Assembly (NCBI GenBank): GCA_938075675.1
Contig: CALJHE010000033.1
Span: forward strand, 1-33,778
Source: Candidatus Poseidoniaceae archaeon
Lineage (GTDB): Archaea; Thermoplasmatota; Poseidoniia; Poseidoniales; Poseidoniaceae
Reading direction: 5' to 3'
Length of the DNA: 33,778 nucleotides
Part shown: piece by piece, positions 15,851 through 23,705 of the stretch
How positions within the stretch are numbered: the stretch's first letter is position 1
Layout: every line of letters starts with the position of its first letter
Notes under the pieces: model-generated
What the model was told of the DNA's origin: nothing
Database searches by the model: none
Seen by the model: the letters and a program-made list of their open reading frames with translations, nothing else
Position numbers and translations under genes: made by a program

Positions 15851-16978
15851 ATGTTTAGCGTCCGATTATCGGAAGTTTCGCTGCCTGCAAGCGAGCGAGA
15901 TTTGGACAATCTCGTGGGATGGTTCATTGAGACACTTTGCCTTGTTCGAAAACGAGGAGAGGCAACTGCGGATTTTGGCAGGGCAGGACCCGTTCATCGC
16001 CTGTTGAAGGAATACTTGTTCGCACAACCAGATATCAGCTGGGATGCAAAAATGCTCGCTGATGAATTAGCGTTGACTCCGGCTTCGCTCAATCACCATC
16101 TCACCCGTCTTGTTGAGGCTGGAATCATTGGTTTTTCGAATGAAGGTAAAGGATGGCGACGCTATTTTCTGCGAGGTGGCTCGCTGCCCAATGCTGTAGA
16201 ATTTTTCACGCTCCAATGCGAAACCATTGTCAAACAACGCATGGCTCTTCTCGATGCGCATTGGAATCGAAAGGAACTGCCTTCGGTCGTCAAAGCCACC
16301 CCATCTGAGACACCTCCTCTCACCATCGGTATTGTCGATCACCGACCACTGTTTTCCGATAGCCAAGAAAACGCCCTTTCCCAATGGATGGGAGATTTCG
16401 GCCTACTTGGGGAGCGGCCTGGAAAAGAAGCCAATGCCGAGTCAATATCGGTTCAGTTGTTTGAACTGTTGCTGAGCAGAGACATACCTCTATCGTTGGA
16501 TGAAGCAGGAGAATTACTCGATGAACAGAAACCTCGTTTGGGTCGAATACTGGAGCGGTTTCGCACCACTGGCATGGTACAAAGAGTGCCACGTATCGAC
16601 CGATTGAACGTCGCCTTGTGGACTGCAATGACGGCGCAGCACCAACGGCGAGGTGAAGATTGGATGTTGAAGAAAGGAGGGTTTCAGCGCATACTCAATA
16701 CCAAACAACAATCCTCACTCCTTTCACAATTAAAGGCTGGGAAATTGAAAGTCGAAGACGTGGAAAAGAACATGAAAGAACATACTCATGAAGAACAAAT
16801 GCTGTTGCTCAATTTACTCGGTGGAAGGCTGCCACTTGGCCACCAAATGTCAGGATTCTCTTCCGATGAAGTGCATAGGGAAATCGCTGCTCGAATTGAT
16901 AAAATCCTTCGCCGTATGCGAAGAGTTGCTCAATTGTATGAAAAGGAAATGAGTCCTAAAGAAGAACCATTCGAGTGA
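15851..16978 (+). CDS. Tandem winged-helix DNA-binding protein
   Basis: The 375-residue soluble protein has one clear winged-helix domain at about residues 45-110 (DAKMLADELALTPASLNHHL, then RLVEAGIIGF) and a probable second one at about 200-250 (SLDEAGELLDEQKPRLGRIL, then FRTTGMVQRV). The C-terminal third is charged and helical. No small-molecule or enzymatic domain is recognised. It starts 79 bp after the previous regulator and ends 19 bp before the dihydrouridine synthase, so it is probably co-transcribed with dus. An AT-rich aataataca lies about 45 bp upstream and may be its own TATA box. Confidence 0.75.
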   Translation: MFSVRLSEVSLPASERDLDNLVGWFIETLCLVRKRGEATADFGRAGPVHRLLKEYLFAQPDISWDAKMLADELALTPASLNHHLTRLVEAGIIGFSNEGKGWRRYFLRGGSLPNAVEFFTLQCETIVKQRMALLDAHWNRKELPSVVKATPSETPPLTIGIVDHRPLFSDSQENALSQWMGDFGLLGERPGKEANAESISVQLFELLLSRDIPLSLDEAGELLDEQKPRLGRILERFRTTGMVQRVPRIDRLNVALWTAMTAQHQRRGEDWMLKKGGFQRILNTKQQSSLLSQLKAGKLKVEDVEKNMKEHTHEEQMLLLNLLGGRLPLGHQMSGFSSDEVHREIAARIDKILRRMRRVAQLYEKEMSPKEEPFE

Positions 16979-16997
16979 ATCAGCAGGTCGTGAGAAT

Positions 16998-18026
16998 ATG
17001 AGTGAACACATCGGTGCTAAACCAGGCACATGGGAGGGCGAATCTCGACTCCTCTTTCTCGCTCCAATGGCTGGAGTCTCTGACCTTCCATTCCGATTAC
17101 TTGCCAAAGAATGTGGCGCTGATGTCACAATTACGGAGTTCACCAACAGCACCGCCCTGTCGCGTGAAGCCGCCATGTCATGGAGAAAAATGGAATCGCA
17201 CGAAAAGGAAGTTCCTTTCATTCCTCAAATATTCGGGGGGGATGCTGGAGACATGGCTACGGCCGCAGAAATGCTTGCTGCAAGCGCTGACATCATCGAC
17301 CTCAACTTTGGTTGTCCCGCTCCAAAAGTTACCAAGATTTGTGCGGGTGCAGCACTGATGGGAGAACCGAAGAATCTCGTCTCCATGGTTGACGGAATAA
17401 TTCAACGCGTGGACATTCCAGTGACTGCAAAAATGCGGCTCGGTACTGGACAAGGTGCAAACAATGCATTTGAAATTTGTAAGGAACTTGAGGACATCGG
17501 CACTTCGCGGTTGTGTGTTCACGGCCGAACTCTGCGTCAGCGTTATTCTGGTGAGGCTGACTGGAATGAAATCAAACGCATTGTCGAAGCCGTCGAAGTT
17601 CCAGTCATTGCTAACGGTGATGTTGTCAACGCCAAGAGCGCAAAATTATGCCTGGAGACAACGCATGCGGCGGGACTGATGATTGGCAGAGGGGCAATAG
17701 GCCGGCCATCGGTTTTTGGAGACATTAAGGTGGGACTTGGTTGGATGAAAGAAGAGGATTTACCTTGGATCCAAGACCTTGGCGATGAATGGTATGAACG
17801 CTCAGCGATTGGCCAAGCATTTGCCACCCGCAAATGGTGTTGGGACAAATACATCGATTATTCTCATCAAAGCGTTGGCTTACAGCCACGATGGATGCAA
17901 CGACATGCTGTCGCATTCACCAAGGGGCTACCTGGTGCGAAGAAGATTCGAAACTTGATGCACGGTGCTCCAACGCCTGAAGCGTTCGCTGATGCAATAT
18001 CGACATATCTAGCAGCAAACGAGTGA
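16998..18026 (+). CDS. dus: tRNA-dihydrouridine synthase
   Basis: FMN-dependent TIM-barrel enzyme that reduces uridine to dihydrouridine in tRNA using NADPH. Seen here: LAPMAGVSDLPFR (21-33), the catalytic cysteine in NFGCPAPKV (C106), K145 in AKMRLG, and CVHGRTLRQRYSGEADW (173-189) binding FMN and phosphate. The later VIANGDV and GLMIGRGAIG also bind FMN and phosphate. The length of 342 aa is usual. The target position in tRNA cannot be inferred. The gene follows a winged-helix regulator by 19 bp and converges on uS2 with 32 bp between stops. Confidence 0.95.
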   Translation: MSEHIGAKPGTWEGESRLLFLAPMAGVSDLPFRLLAKECGADVTITEFTNSTALSREAAMSWRKMESHEKEVPFIPQIFGGDAGDMATAAEMLAASADIIDLNFGCPAPKVTKICAGAALMGEPKNLVSMVDGIIQRVDIPVTAKMRLGTGQGANNAFEICKELEDIGTSRLCVHGRTLRQRYSGEADWNEIKRIVEAVEVPVIANGDVVNAKSAKLCLETTHAAGLMIGRGAIGRPSVFGDIKVGLGWMKEEDLPWIQDLGDEWYERSAIGQAFATRKWCWDKYIDYSHQSVGLQPRWMQRHAVAFTKGLPGAKKIRNLMHGAPTPEAFADAISTYLAANE

Positions 18027-18058
18027 TGTTCTGCTCTGCGGAGCAGGTGTAGAATGTC

Positions 18059-18673
18059 TCAGAAGGTTGATTGCCAGTCTTCCAAATCTTGGGAAGCTGC
18101 CCAATCTTCGTCGGTTGTTTCACCACGAACCTTGAGGACTTCACGAGCCAAGAGCCAGTAAACGAGTGCAAGAGAACGGCGTCCCTTGTTGTTTGCTGGT
18201 AGAGCAACATCGACGTTTCGAAGGTTGTTGTTTGCATCAACAATGCCAACAATTGGTAATCCGGAGTTAACTGCCTCACGGAGTGCTTGTTGGTCAGCAG
18301 CTGGGTCAGTAACGAAAAGGACATCCGGTTCAACGTATGAGCGAAGAACTGGGTTGGTCAAAGAACCAGGAATAAAGCGGCCTACAGCAGCGTTTGCTCC
18401 AATTGCTTCAGAGAAAAGACGAGCAGGGCGTTGGCCGTATTGACGAGCAGAAACAACCATGATTCGTCCTGCGTCGTACTTGTTGAGGAATTGTGCGATG
18501 GATCGAATACGAGAGTCGGTCATGTTCACATCAAGGAGGTACAGTCCATCTTCACGAACACGTTCAATGAAACGGGCCATGTCAGCACTCTTCTGTTGAG
18601 TACCAATGTTGACTGCGTTCTCTTCATACGATTCGAAGGGCAAGAGTAAGTTCGATTCTTCGGACATGGTCAT
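18059..18673 (-). CDS. rps2: Small-subunit ribosomal protein uS2
   Basis: Archaeal uS2 (204 aa), a component of the 30S head-body junction near the mRNA exit. Recognisable blocks are DGLYLLDVNMTDSRI, GRIMVVSARQYGQRPA, GRFIPGSLTNP, PDVLFVTDPAADQQALREA and NSGLPIVGIVDANN. Met1 and Met3 (18667) are both possible starts. A TATA box ctttaatatg at 18701-18710 would start transcription 6-12 nt upstream, leaving a very short leader. In many archaea uS2 sits with RNA polymerase subunits, enolase and uL13/uS9; here it stands alone. Confidence 0.95.
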   Translation of the reverse strand: MTMSEESNLLLPFESYEENAVNIGTQQKSADMARFIERVREDGLYLLDVNMTDSRIRSIAQFLNKYDAGRIMVVSARQYGQRPARLFSEAIGANAAVGRFIPGSLTNPVLRSYVEPDVLFVTDPAADQQALREAVNSGLPIVGIVDANNNLRNVDVALPANNKGRRSLALVYWLLAREVLKVRGETTDEDWAASQDLEDWQSTF

Positions 18674-18700
18674 TCCTCAGCAGTCGTCCGACTTGGACTC

Positions 18701-18710
18701 CATATTAAAG
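18701..18710 (-). promoter_or_regulatory. TATA box of rps2
   Basis: On the minus strand ctttaatatg matches the archaeal TTTAWATR-like consensus. It lies about 32-38 bp upstream of the two candidate ATGs, so the leader would be only about 6-12 nt. Confidence 0.5.
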
Positions 18711-18825
18711 CGGTTCGTAGAGTATCGGAACGAAAATTAGACCAACCTTTGGGTAATTTGGGCGGGATTGCCTAGGAAGAACTCAAGAGGTAAAGCCAAG
18801 GTGTTCAATGAGAGGGGGGTTGTAA

Positions 18826-20004
18826 ATGACTGAGAATACTGGACTAATCGGTGTACTGAGTGCAACTCAATCCGAAGATGGTGTTTGGCGTAACTCTCAA
18901 GGCGTCGCTTTACCGGTGAGCGCCAGCGATTTAGAGCGCCACGAGTATTGTCCGCTTTCATGGTCGCTGTCCCGAGAAGGAAATTCCGGACAAGGGGAAG
19001 CCATCACCGCCGGAATCAAAAGACACGCGGAAATCCACTCCCAAATGAAAGATTTCAAACACGTTCAAACTCAGATGCGTCGGTCCGTCACCATCTGGAC
19101 TTGGTGGTTCTCCGTAATCATTGCATTGTCCATCGATGCTGTGGCGTTCAATTACATCGACGACGTGGTCACTCCACTCTATATGGCTCGATACCTCGCC
19201 TTGTGGAGCGTTACAACCCTCATAGCTGGACTTGTTGCCATATCGGTCCCATGGCGTTCATGGATTGGCATCAACGAAACCGTGCCTCGGCAGAAAACGA
19301 AATTTCTGGAAGAACGTGATGACCTGCAACAGTTCTGGGAGCCCAAAGGATTCATCGGCGGTTGGTTTGAAGCAGGCAGGGTTGAAGCAAGTTTGCTGTT
19401 TGGCTCCATTGTCTTGGGTCTCCACGCAATTGCCCTTACAGCAGCTGATAACCGTGAACAAGCAACCTTTATTCTGTTCATCACGGCAATGACTTGGACA
19501 CTGGCTGCATCATGGCAACTCCAGCGTGTTTTGCTTTCAGACAGCGAACTTCAATCGATGAAAAAGGATATTGATCTTGAAGAGGATGTTGAAATTGCCT
19601 ATTCGGATAACGATGTCGACTCGAACCTTCTCAGCGATGAAAAACTGGGACTCCGCGGCAGACCCGACCAAATTGTCATCGTTGATGGCGAGTTTATTCC
19701 GGTCGAACAGAAAACGGGTAAAGTACCTAAAAACCCACATTCAAGCCACCGAATGCAGCTCCTTGCCTACCTGCATTTAGTCGAAAAAAGTACCAACAAA
19801 AGTTCACCCTATGGCGTGTTGCGATATGGGAGCGAGAACTTGCACCAGATACCTTGGACTGATAGTGCAAAGAGCGAACTTTACGATGCAGTATTTGAAA
19901 TTCAAAGGCTCATGGTAGAAGGTGGTGCAGAGCGTAACCACGATCGCCCTGGCAAGTGTCGTAATTGTTCTCGACGCTACGCTTGCAATGATTCGCTTGT
20001 TTGA
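18826..20004 (+). CDS. Cas4-like PD-(D/E)XK nuclease with inserted membrane helices
   Basis: The 392-residue protein joins a Cas4/RecB-type nuclease to a membrane segment. Four cysteines that could hold a 4Fe-4S cluster are split across the chain: C42 (EYCPLSW) near the N-terminus and C378, C381, C387 (CRNCSRRYAC) near the C-terminus, as in Cas4/AddB/Dna2. Nuclease motifs follow in order: H67 (GIKRHAEIH), D281 (RGRPDQIVI), E294-x-K296 (VEQKTGK) and Q311 (QLLAYL). Between motif I (H67) and the D/ExK core lie four hydrophobic helices (about 87-110, 118-142, 187-207 and 213-236). Family enzymes cut or resect DNA ends. No cas1, cas2 or CRISPR repeat lies in this window. The ATG is preceded by a GAGAGGGGGG. 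Confidence 0.87.
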   Translation: MTENTGLIGVLSATQSEDGVWRNSQGVALPVSASDLERHEYCPLSWSLSREGNSGQGEAITAGIKRHAEIHSQMKDFKHVQTQMRRSVTIWTWWFSVIIALSIDAVAFNYIDDVVTPLYMARYLALWSVTTLIAGLVAISVPWRSWIGINETVPRQKTKFLEERDDLQQFWEPKGFIGGWFEAGRVEASLLFGSIVLGLHAIALTAADNREQATFILFITAMTWTLAASWQLQRVLLSDSELQSMKKDIDLEEDVEIAYSDNDVDSNLLSDEKLGLRGRPDQIVIVDGEFIPVEQKTGKVPKNPHSSHRMQLLAYLHLVEKSTNKSSPYGVLRYGSENLHQIPWTDSAKSELYDAVFEIQRLMVEGGAERNHDRPGKCRNCSRRYACNDSLV

Positions 20005-20005
20005 A

Positions 20006-20563
20006 TCACTCACAGACATCTTCCATTGGATACGTCAAGCATGTTCTCTTGATGTTAATGTCGACTTGGAAATTGTCTTGCAGAGCGGTGTTTTGCAATC
20101 CTCCGCCACGTGCGTTAATCTCCAGTCGCCAGTTTCCGCTTTCAAAGGTAGTTGAGCCTTCTTCCATGCTAAGCGGGTCAGTCGATGCCCCGAGGTCTTT
20201 ACACACATCAATCGACCAAGCAAGATTATTGGAAGGTGTGTACAACTCAGCACGCACATAGCGGGTAAAACTCTCGAAGCATCCAATGTCTTCTGTTCCG
20301 GTTATCTGTACTTTCCTGTAAATCGAAATTTCGCTGACCGAGTCATCGATTGGAATGAACGTCGTATTGGTATATGCTTCCCATTCAAACAGGTTGTTAA
20401 ACACCTTGATTTCTTTGTAACTGTCTGTTTTAGTTTCAAAGACTGGGGCATCTCTCCGGTCTTCCAACCACTCTCTCGATTGGAGAAGCCCTAAACACCC
20501 AGAGAAGGAACCGAGAAGGAGGGTCATGACCAATAAAAATGGTAAACTCCAACTGCTCTTCAT
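20006..20563 (-). CDS. Predicted secreted lipoprotein, unknown function
   Basis: The 185-residue protein has a hydrophobic signal peptide ending in a lipobox-like FSGC (C23). The exported part is beta-rich with a few paired cysteines (IGCFESF, DVCKD, RTCLTYP, EDVCE) suggesting disulfides. I recognise no family. Its stop is one base from that of the convergent Cas4-like gene. It lies 148 bp downstream of the large surface protein gene on the same strand, so read-through from that gene is possible. Confidence 0.75.
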   Translation of the reverse strand: MKSSWSLPFLLVMTLLLGSFSGCLGLLQSREWLEDRRDAPVFETKTDSYKEIKVFNNLFEWEAYTNTTFIPIDDSVSEISIYRKVQITGTEDIGCFESFTRYVRAELYTPSNNLAWSIDVCKDLGASTDPLSMEEGSTTFESGNWRLEINARGGGLQNTALQDNFQVDINIKRTCLTYPMEDVCE

Positions 20564-20711
20564 CGTATGATGCCAAGAGCGCCCCCCATATCAATTCAAT
20601 GTCGGAATGATACGAGGGTTTGAAGGCTAATGAATGCAGCAGCGTCTGTCCGAATGACGCTTGTGGTTGCCGAGCACCTGCGATGACGAACCCTATGAAA
20701 GCCGACGGACA

Positions 20712-23513
20712 TCACTCAAACTTAGCGCCGCAGGTTCCACATTCTGTAGCCTCAACCGGCAAGTCAGCGCCGCATGCACCGCACTCTGCCACGTCGGGCT
20801 TCGCTTCTTCAGCAGCCTTACGACGAGCTCCTTTTCTACGGGCAGGTTTCTCGGCCTTAGGTGTTAAGTCGTCAATCTTTGAAAGCGGTTTTTCGTCGTC
20901 AATCACTGTGAAATCTGAAGTGGGTTCTGATACTTCGTTCCCAGCAAATGCTGAATCGGACAGTTGCATACCTACGTTGACTTTGTCACCTGGCATGATT
21001 CCGTCTTCCCCGGTAATCTCATACAATCGGCCACGAATATCTGCATCGCTTGCTGAGAGGTCCTTTCCATCGTCCTTGTGGGCAATGATCTCGCCTTTCG
21101 AAGCCAGAATAGCATCAATGTCGTTCGTACTTTCGCTGAGGTCTTTCATACTCTTGAGTGTCGTTGTAACCGTGTTTTGATACGCTTCCAGTTCTTCTTC
21201 AGTCATGTCCTCACGCATAATTTCGTCAGCGTTTCGGCGATCGTAAGCGGCTTCCACCTCTGCCTCAGCAGATACGATGTTTTCATCCCATTCAAATTCG
21301 AGATCATCTTCATCGAAGCCAAACTCCTTCACCGTTTGAGCAAAGTTCTCGGTTCCAGTCACGATAGCATCTTCGTCAATTTCGTCAGGCAAAGCAACTG
21401 TTTCTTTGGCTGTACGCTCCTTTCGTTCACGCTTTTCAAAGTACGATGAGACATCTTGTTCTGCACCACAATAGACACAGTTATCGAGTAAATCAGGAAT
21501 TGATTCGCCACATTCATTGCAATCGTGGAATTGCTTTCTCGCCTTCTTGAGATTGAATGAACAATGTGGGCATCGGTCTTCATCACCCTCAAGTTCGCCG
21601 TCACATGCTGGACAGTACTCGAAAATGTCACGTTCAACTTCCTCCTCTGATTCGCGAGTCAAGAACACTGAAATCGCAAGGATTGCAATAAGAATAGCAG
21701 CAACCAGCCCGATGAGCGTGAACGTCCCAAGTTCAGAATTGGAATTCATATCTTCAATATCTTCTCCGCTTAGTACGGTAGCGAATGTCCGAGTAAAGGT
21801 GTTCGAAATCGTTGAATCCGAGGGCACCAATCTCACAACAGTAGACGGGGCTACAGCGGTAAAGTCACACGCAAGAGTAACCTTGTCACCGAGGTTCACG
21901 ACTTCAGCATTGATCGTGCTAATGATTTCATCGTTGCCATCTACACAATCGTAGGTCAGTGAACCAGTAGCAGTACTGGTCAAGTCGATGGAAAGGGAAT
22001 AGTCAATTCCTTGCGTCATCGGGAGGGTGAATGCCGAACCTTCTGAATCGGTCACTTCGAGTGTTGAGAGAGCCCAGTTGAGGCGTAGTTCTGCTTCTAC
22101 GGAGACCATGCCAGTTGCGACGCTGTTCAAAGGGTTTGAATCCCAACTGTTGGAAGAAGCGATCCATTGAGCCTCGAAATCAGCCTGGTGTGCACCAATA
22201 GCAGTGGTGAGTTCAACAATCCAAGTGTAATCTTGACCAGAATCAAGGTAGATAATTGGAGAAGTCTCAGTCGTGCCTTCCCACGTGTAGTGCAATCGAC
22301 CAGAAACACGAATATCGCCGGTGTTAATCATACTTACACGCCATTCAATAGAATCACCAGAGTTTACCGATGGGGATGAAGCGATAGCGTTTGCATCAAC
22401 GAAAACGTCAGGTACTTCAAACTTGGAGAGGGTGCTTGAAAGCTCGTCGTTATCTGTTGACTCTTGTGTAAAGTCAGCATTCGAGAACGGGTCAATTTTG
22501 GCCGTGATGGTGTGCATACCAGCCGGCAGAGCATCGAGTTCAGCAGCAGTGAGGGTATGGCTCCATATTGACTCAGCGTATCCAGTTCCGCTCAATGACA
22601 CGCTAAATGGCGCCGTTGTCACCAATTGACCGGTTAGACTTGAAATTTGAAGCCACATGGGTACTTCAGACACACCGGTTCCGTTGGTTCTACCGAGTTT
22701 TCCTGAAACCACCCAAGGGCCTTGGAGAGCACCTTCTGCAATGTCTACAGTAAGTTCCCCAACGTGGAATACATCCATTCGAGTATCAACAACAAAAGAA
22801 ACTTCTACCACCTTGTTGAACTCAGAAGATTCCTCAACTGCATCTTGGTAATCCGGCGTCAAATAGAGTGTATGTGAGCCACTTTCTGGAGCAGTAAAAG
22901 TCGTGTTGATCCACTCGGTTGCGCCAGCTGCAAGTGGCGGTGTTGTAAGGTCCAAATCGCTTGCACCGGGCAAATCGATGTGAAGGGTGCTGGCGACTGC
23001 AGGTTCACTGCCCACATTTCGGACAAGTGAAGAAAGTGTAACTGTGTCTCCAGAGAAAATTCCAGTCGATGGCGTGAGTTCAGTTTGCGTCACCTTAAGG
23101 TTTGGAAGTCCGGTGACTGTAAAATCAACATAAAATTCTGCAACTGTTCCAGAACCTCGAGGATGTTCGAAGGTGATATGGACTTCATGATCACCTTCAG
23201 TGAGCCCGTTCCACACTGCTGAAACTTGTTCTGAAGTGTCCGTATCTATGTCAACTGTTGCCTTTTTGATGAGTTGATCTGAAGATATGTAATCACGGTA
23301 AAACGAATATTCGACATCTGTCGCATAGTTACCACTGTTGTACAATTGCAGGTTAATCGTGACCGAACCGCCTGCAACAGGATTGGCCGGTTGAAGGGCA
23401 ACCGTACTCGGACTTGCCTGAATTGAACCGCTTTGCTCCGCTGATGCAGGCATCGGAACAGATGCGATACAGAGGAGAAGAATTGCCAATATCGGCTTCC
23501 ACGCGCTTGCCAT
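20712..23513 (-). CDS. Large surface protein: CARDB-like ectodomain, one membrane helix, three cytoplasmic zinc ribbons
   Basis: The 933-residue protein has a signal peptide ending PASA (about residue 25). About 570 residues of repeated beta-sandwich sequence follow, of CARDB/Ig type (PANPVAGGSVTINLQLYNSG, FSGDTVTLSSLVRNVGSEP, SVNSGDSIEWRVSMINTGD). A single membrane helix lies at about 596-619. The cytoplasmic side begins with two CxxC-x10-CxxC zinc ribbons (C634/C637/C648/C651 and C665/C668/C679/C682), then an acidic helical linker and a third ribbon at the very end (C911/C914/C925/C928). CARDB domains are typically adhesive. The ribbons suggest docking to an intracellular partner, which is inference. 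ATG 23513 is chosen over GTG 23540 because it starts a proper signal peptide. Confidence 0.85.
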   Translation of the reverse strand: MASAWKPILAILLLCIASVPMPASAEQSGSIQASPSTVALQPANPVAGGSVTINLQLYNSGNYATDVEYSFYRDYISSDQLIKKATVDIDTDTSEQVSAVWNGLTEGDHEVHITFEHPRGSGTVAEFYVDFTVTGLPNLKVTQTELTPSTGIFSGDTVTLSSLVRNVGSEPAVASTLHIDLPGASDLDLTTPPLAAGATEWINTTFTAPESGSHTLYLTPDYQDAVEESSEFNKVVEVSFVVDTRMDVFHVGELTVDIAEGALQGPWVVSGKLGRTNGTGVSEVPMWLQISSLTGQLVTTAPFSVSLSGTGYAESIWSHTLTAAELDALPAGMHTITAKIDPFSNADFTQESTDNDELSSTLSKFEVPDVFVDANAIASSPSVNSGDSIEWRVSMINTGDIRVSGRLHYTWEGTTETSPIIYLDSGQDYTWIVELTTAIGAHQADFEAQWIASSNSWDSNPLNSVATGMVSVEAELRLNWALSTLEVTDSEGSAFTLPMTQGIDYSLSIDLTSTATGSLTYDCVDGNDEIISTINAEVVNLGDKVTLACDFTAVAPSTVVRLVPSDSTISNTFTRTFATVLSGEDIEDMNSNSELGTFTLIGLVAAILIAILAISVFLTRESEEEVERDIFEYCPACDGELEGDEDRCPHCSFNLKKARKQFHDCNECGESIPDLLDNCVYCGAEQDVSSYFEKRERKERTAKETVALPDEIDEDAIVTGTENFAQTVKEFGFDEDDLEFEWDENIVSAEAEVEAAYDRRNADEIMREDMTEEELEAYQNTVTTTLKSMKDLSESTNDIDAILASKGEIIAHKDDGKDLSASDADIRGRLYEITGEDGIMPGDKVNVGMQLSDSAFAGNEVSEPTSDFTVIDDEKPLSKIDDLTPKAEKPARRKGARRKAAEEAKPDVAECGACGADLPVEATECGTCGAKFE

Positions 23514-23705
23514 GTAGGTAATCGACAACCTGCGGAGCACTTGAACCCATCTCTACGAGCCGTGAAAAAAAACACTTCAAGGCTAGGATTCGTCAATTCC
23601 GTAAGGGGTGATGCAAGACTGATGGGCAAAGACTGAACTCATTTGACCTGAAAACGACCCGTATCAAGGGGAGCATTCAAGGATAACCGCACCCGTCACA
23701 GTCTC
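23514..23705. promoter_or_regulatory. Divergent promoter region between two surface protein genes
   Basis: About 190 bp separates the starts of two divergent exported proteins, so it should contain both promoters. A run of eight A (near 23564-23571) is notable on the plus strand, but I see no strong TATA box for either gene. Confidence 0.35.

Noticed and set aside
18826-20004. CRISPR-Cas adaptation locus suggested by the Cas4-like gene.
   Set aside because: No cas1, cas2, effector gene or repeat array is found in the window, and the neighbours are uS2 and surface proteins.
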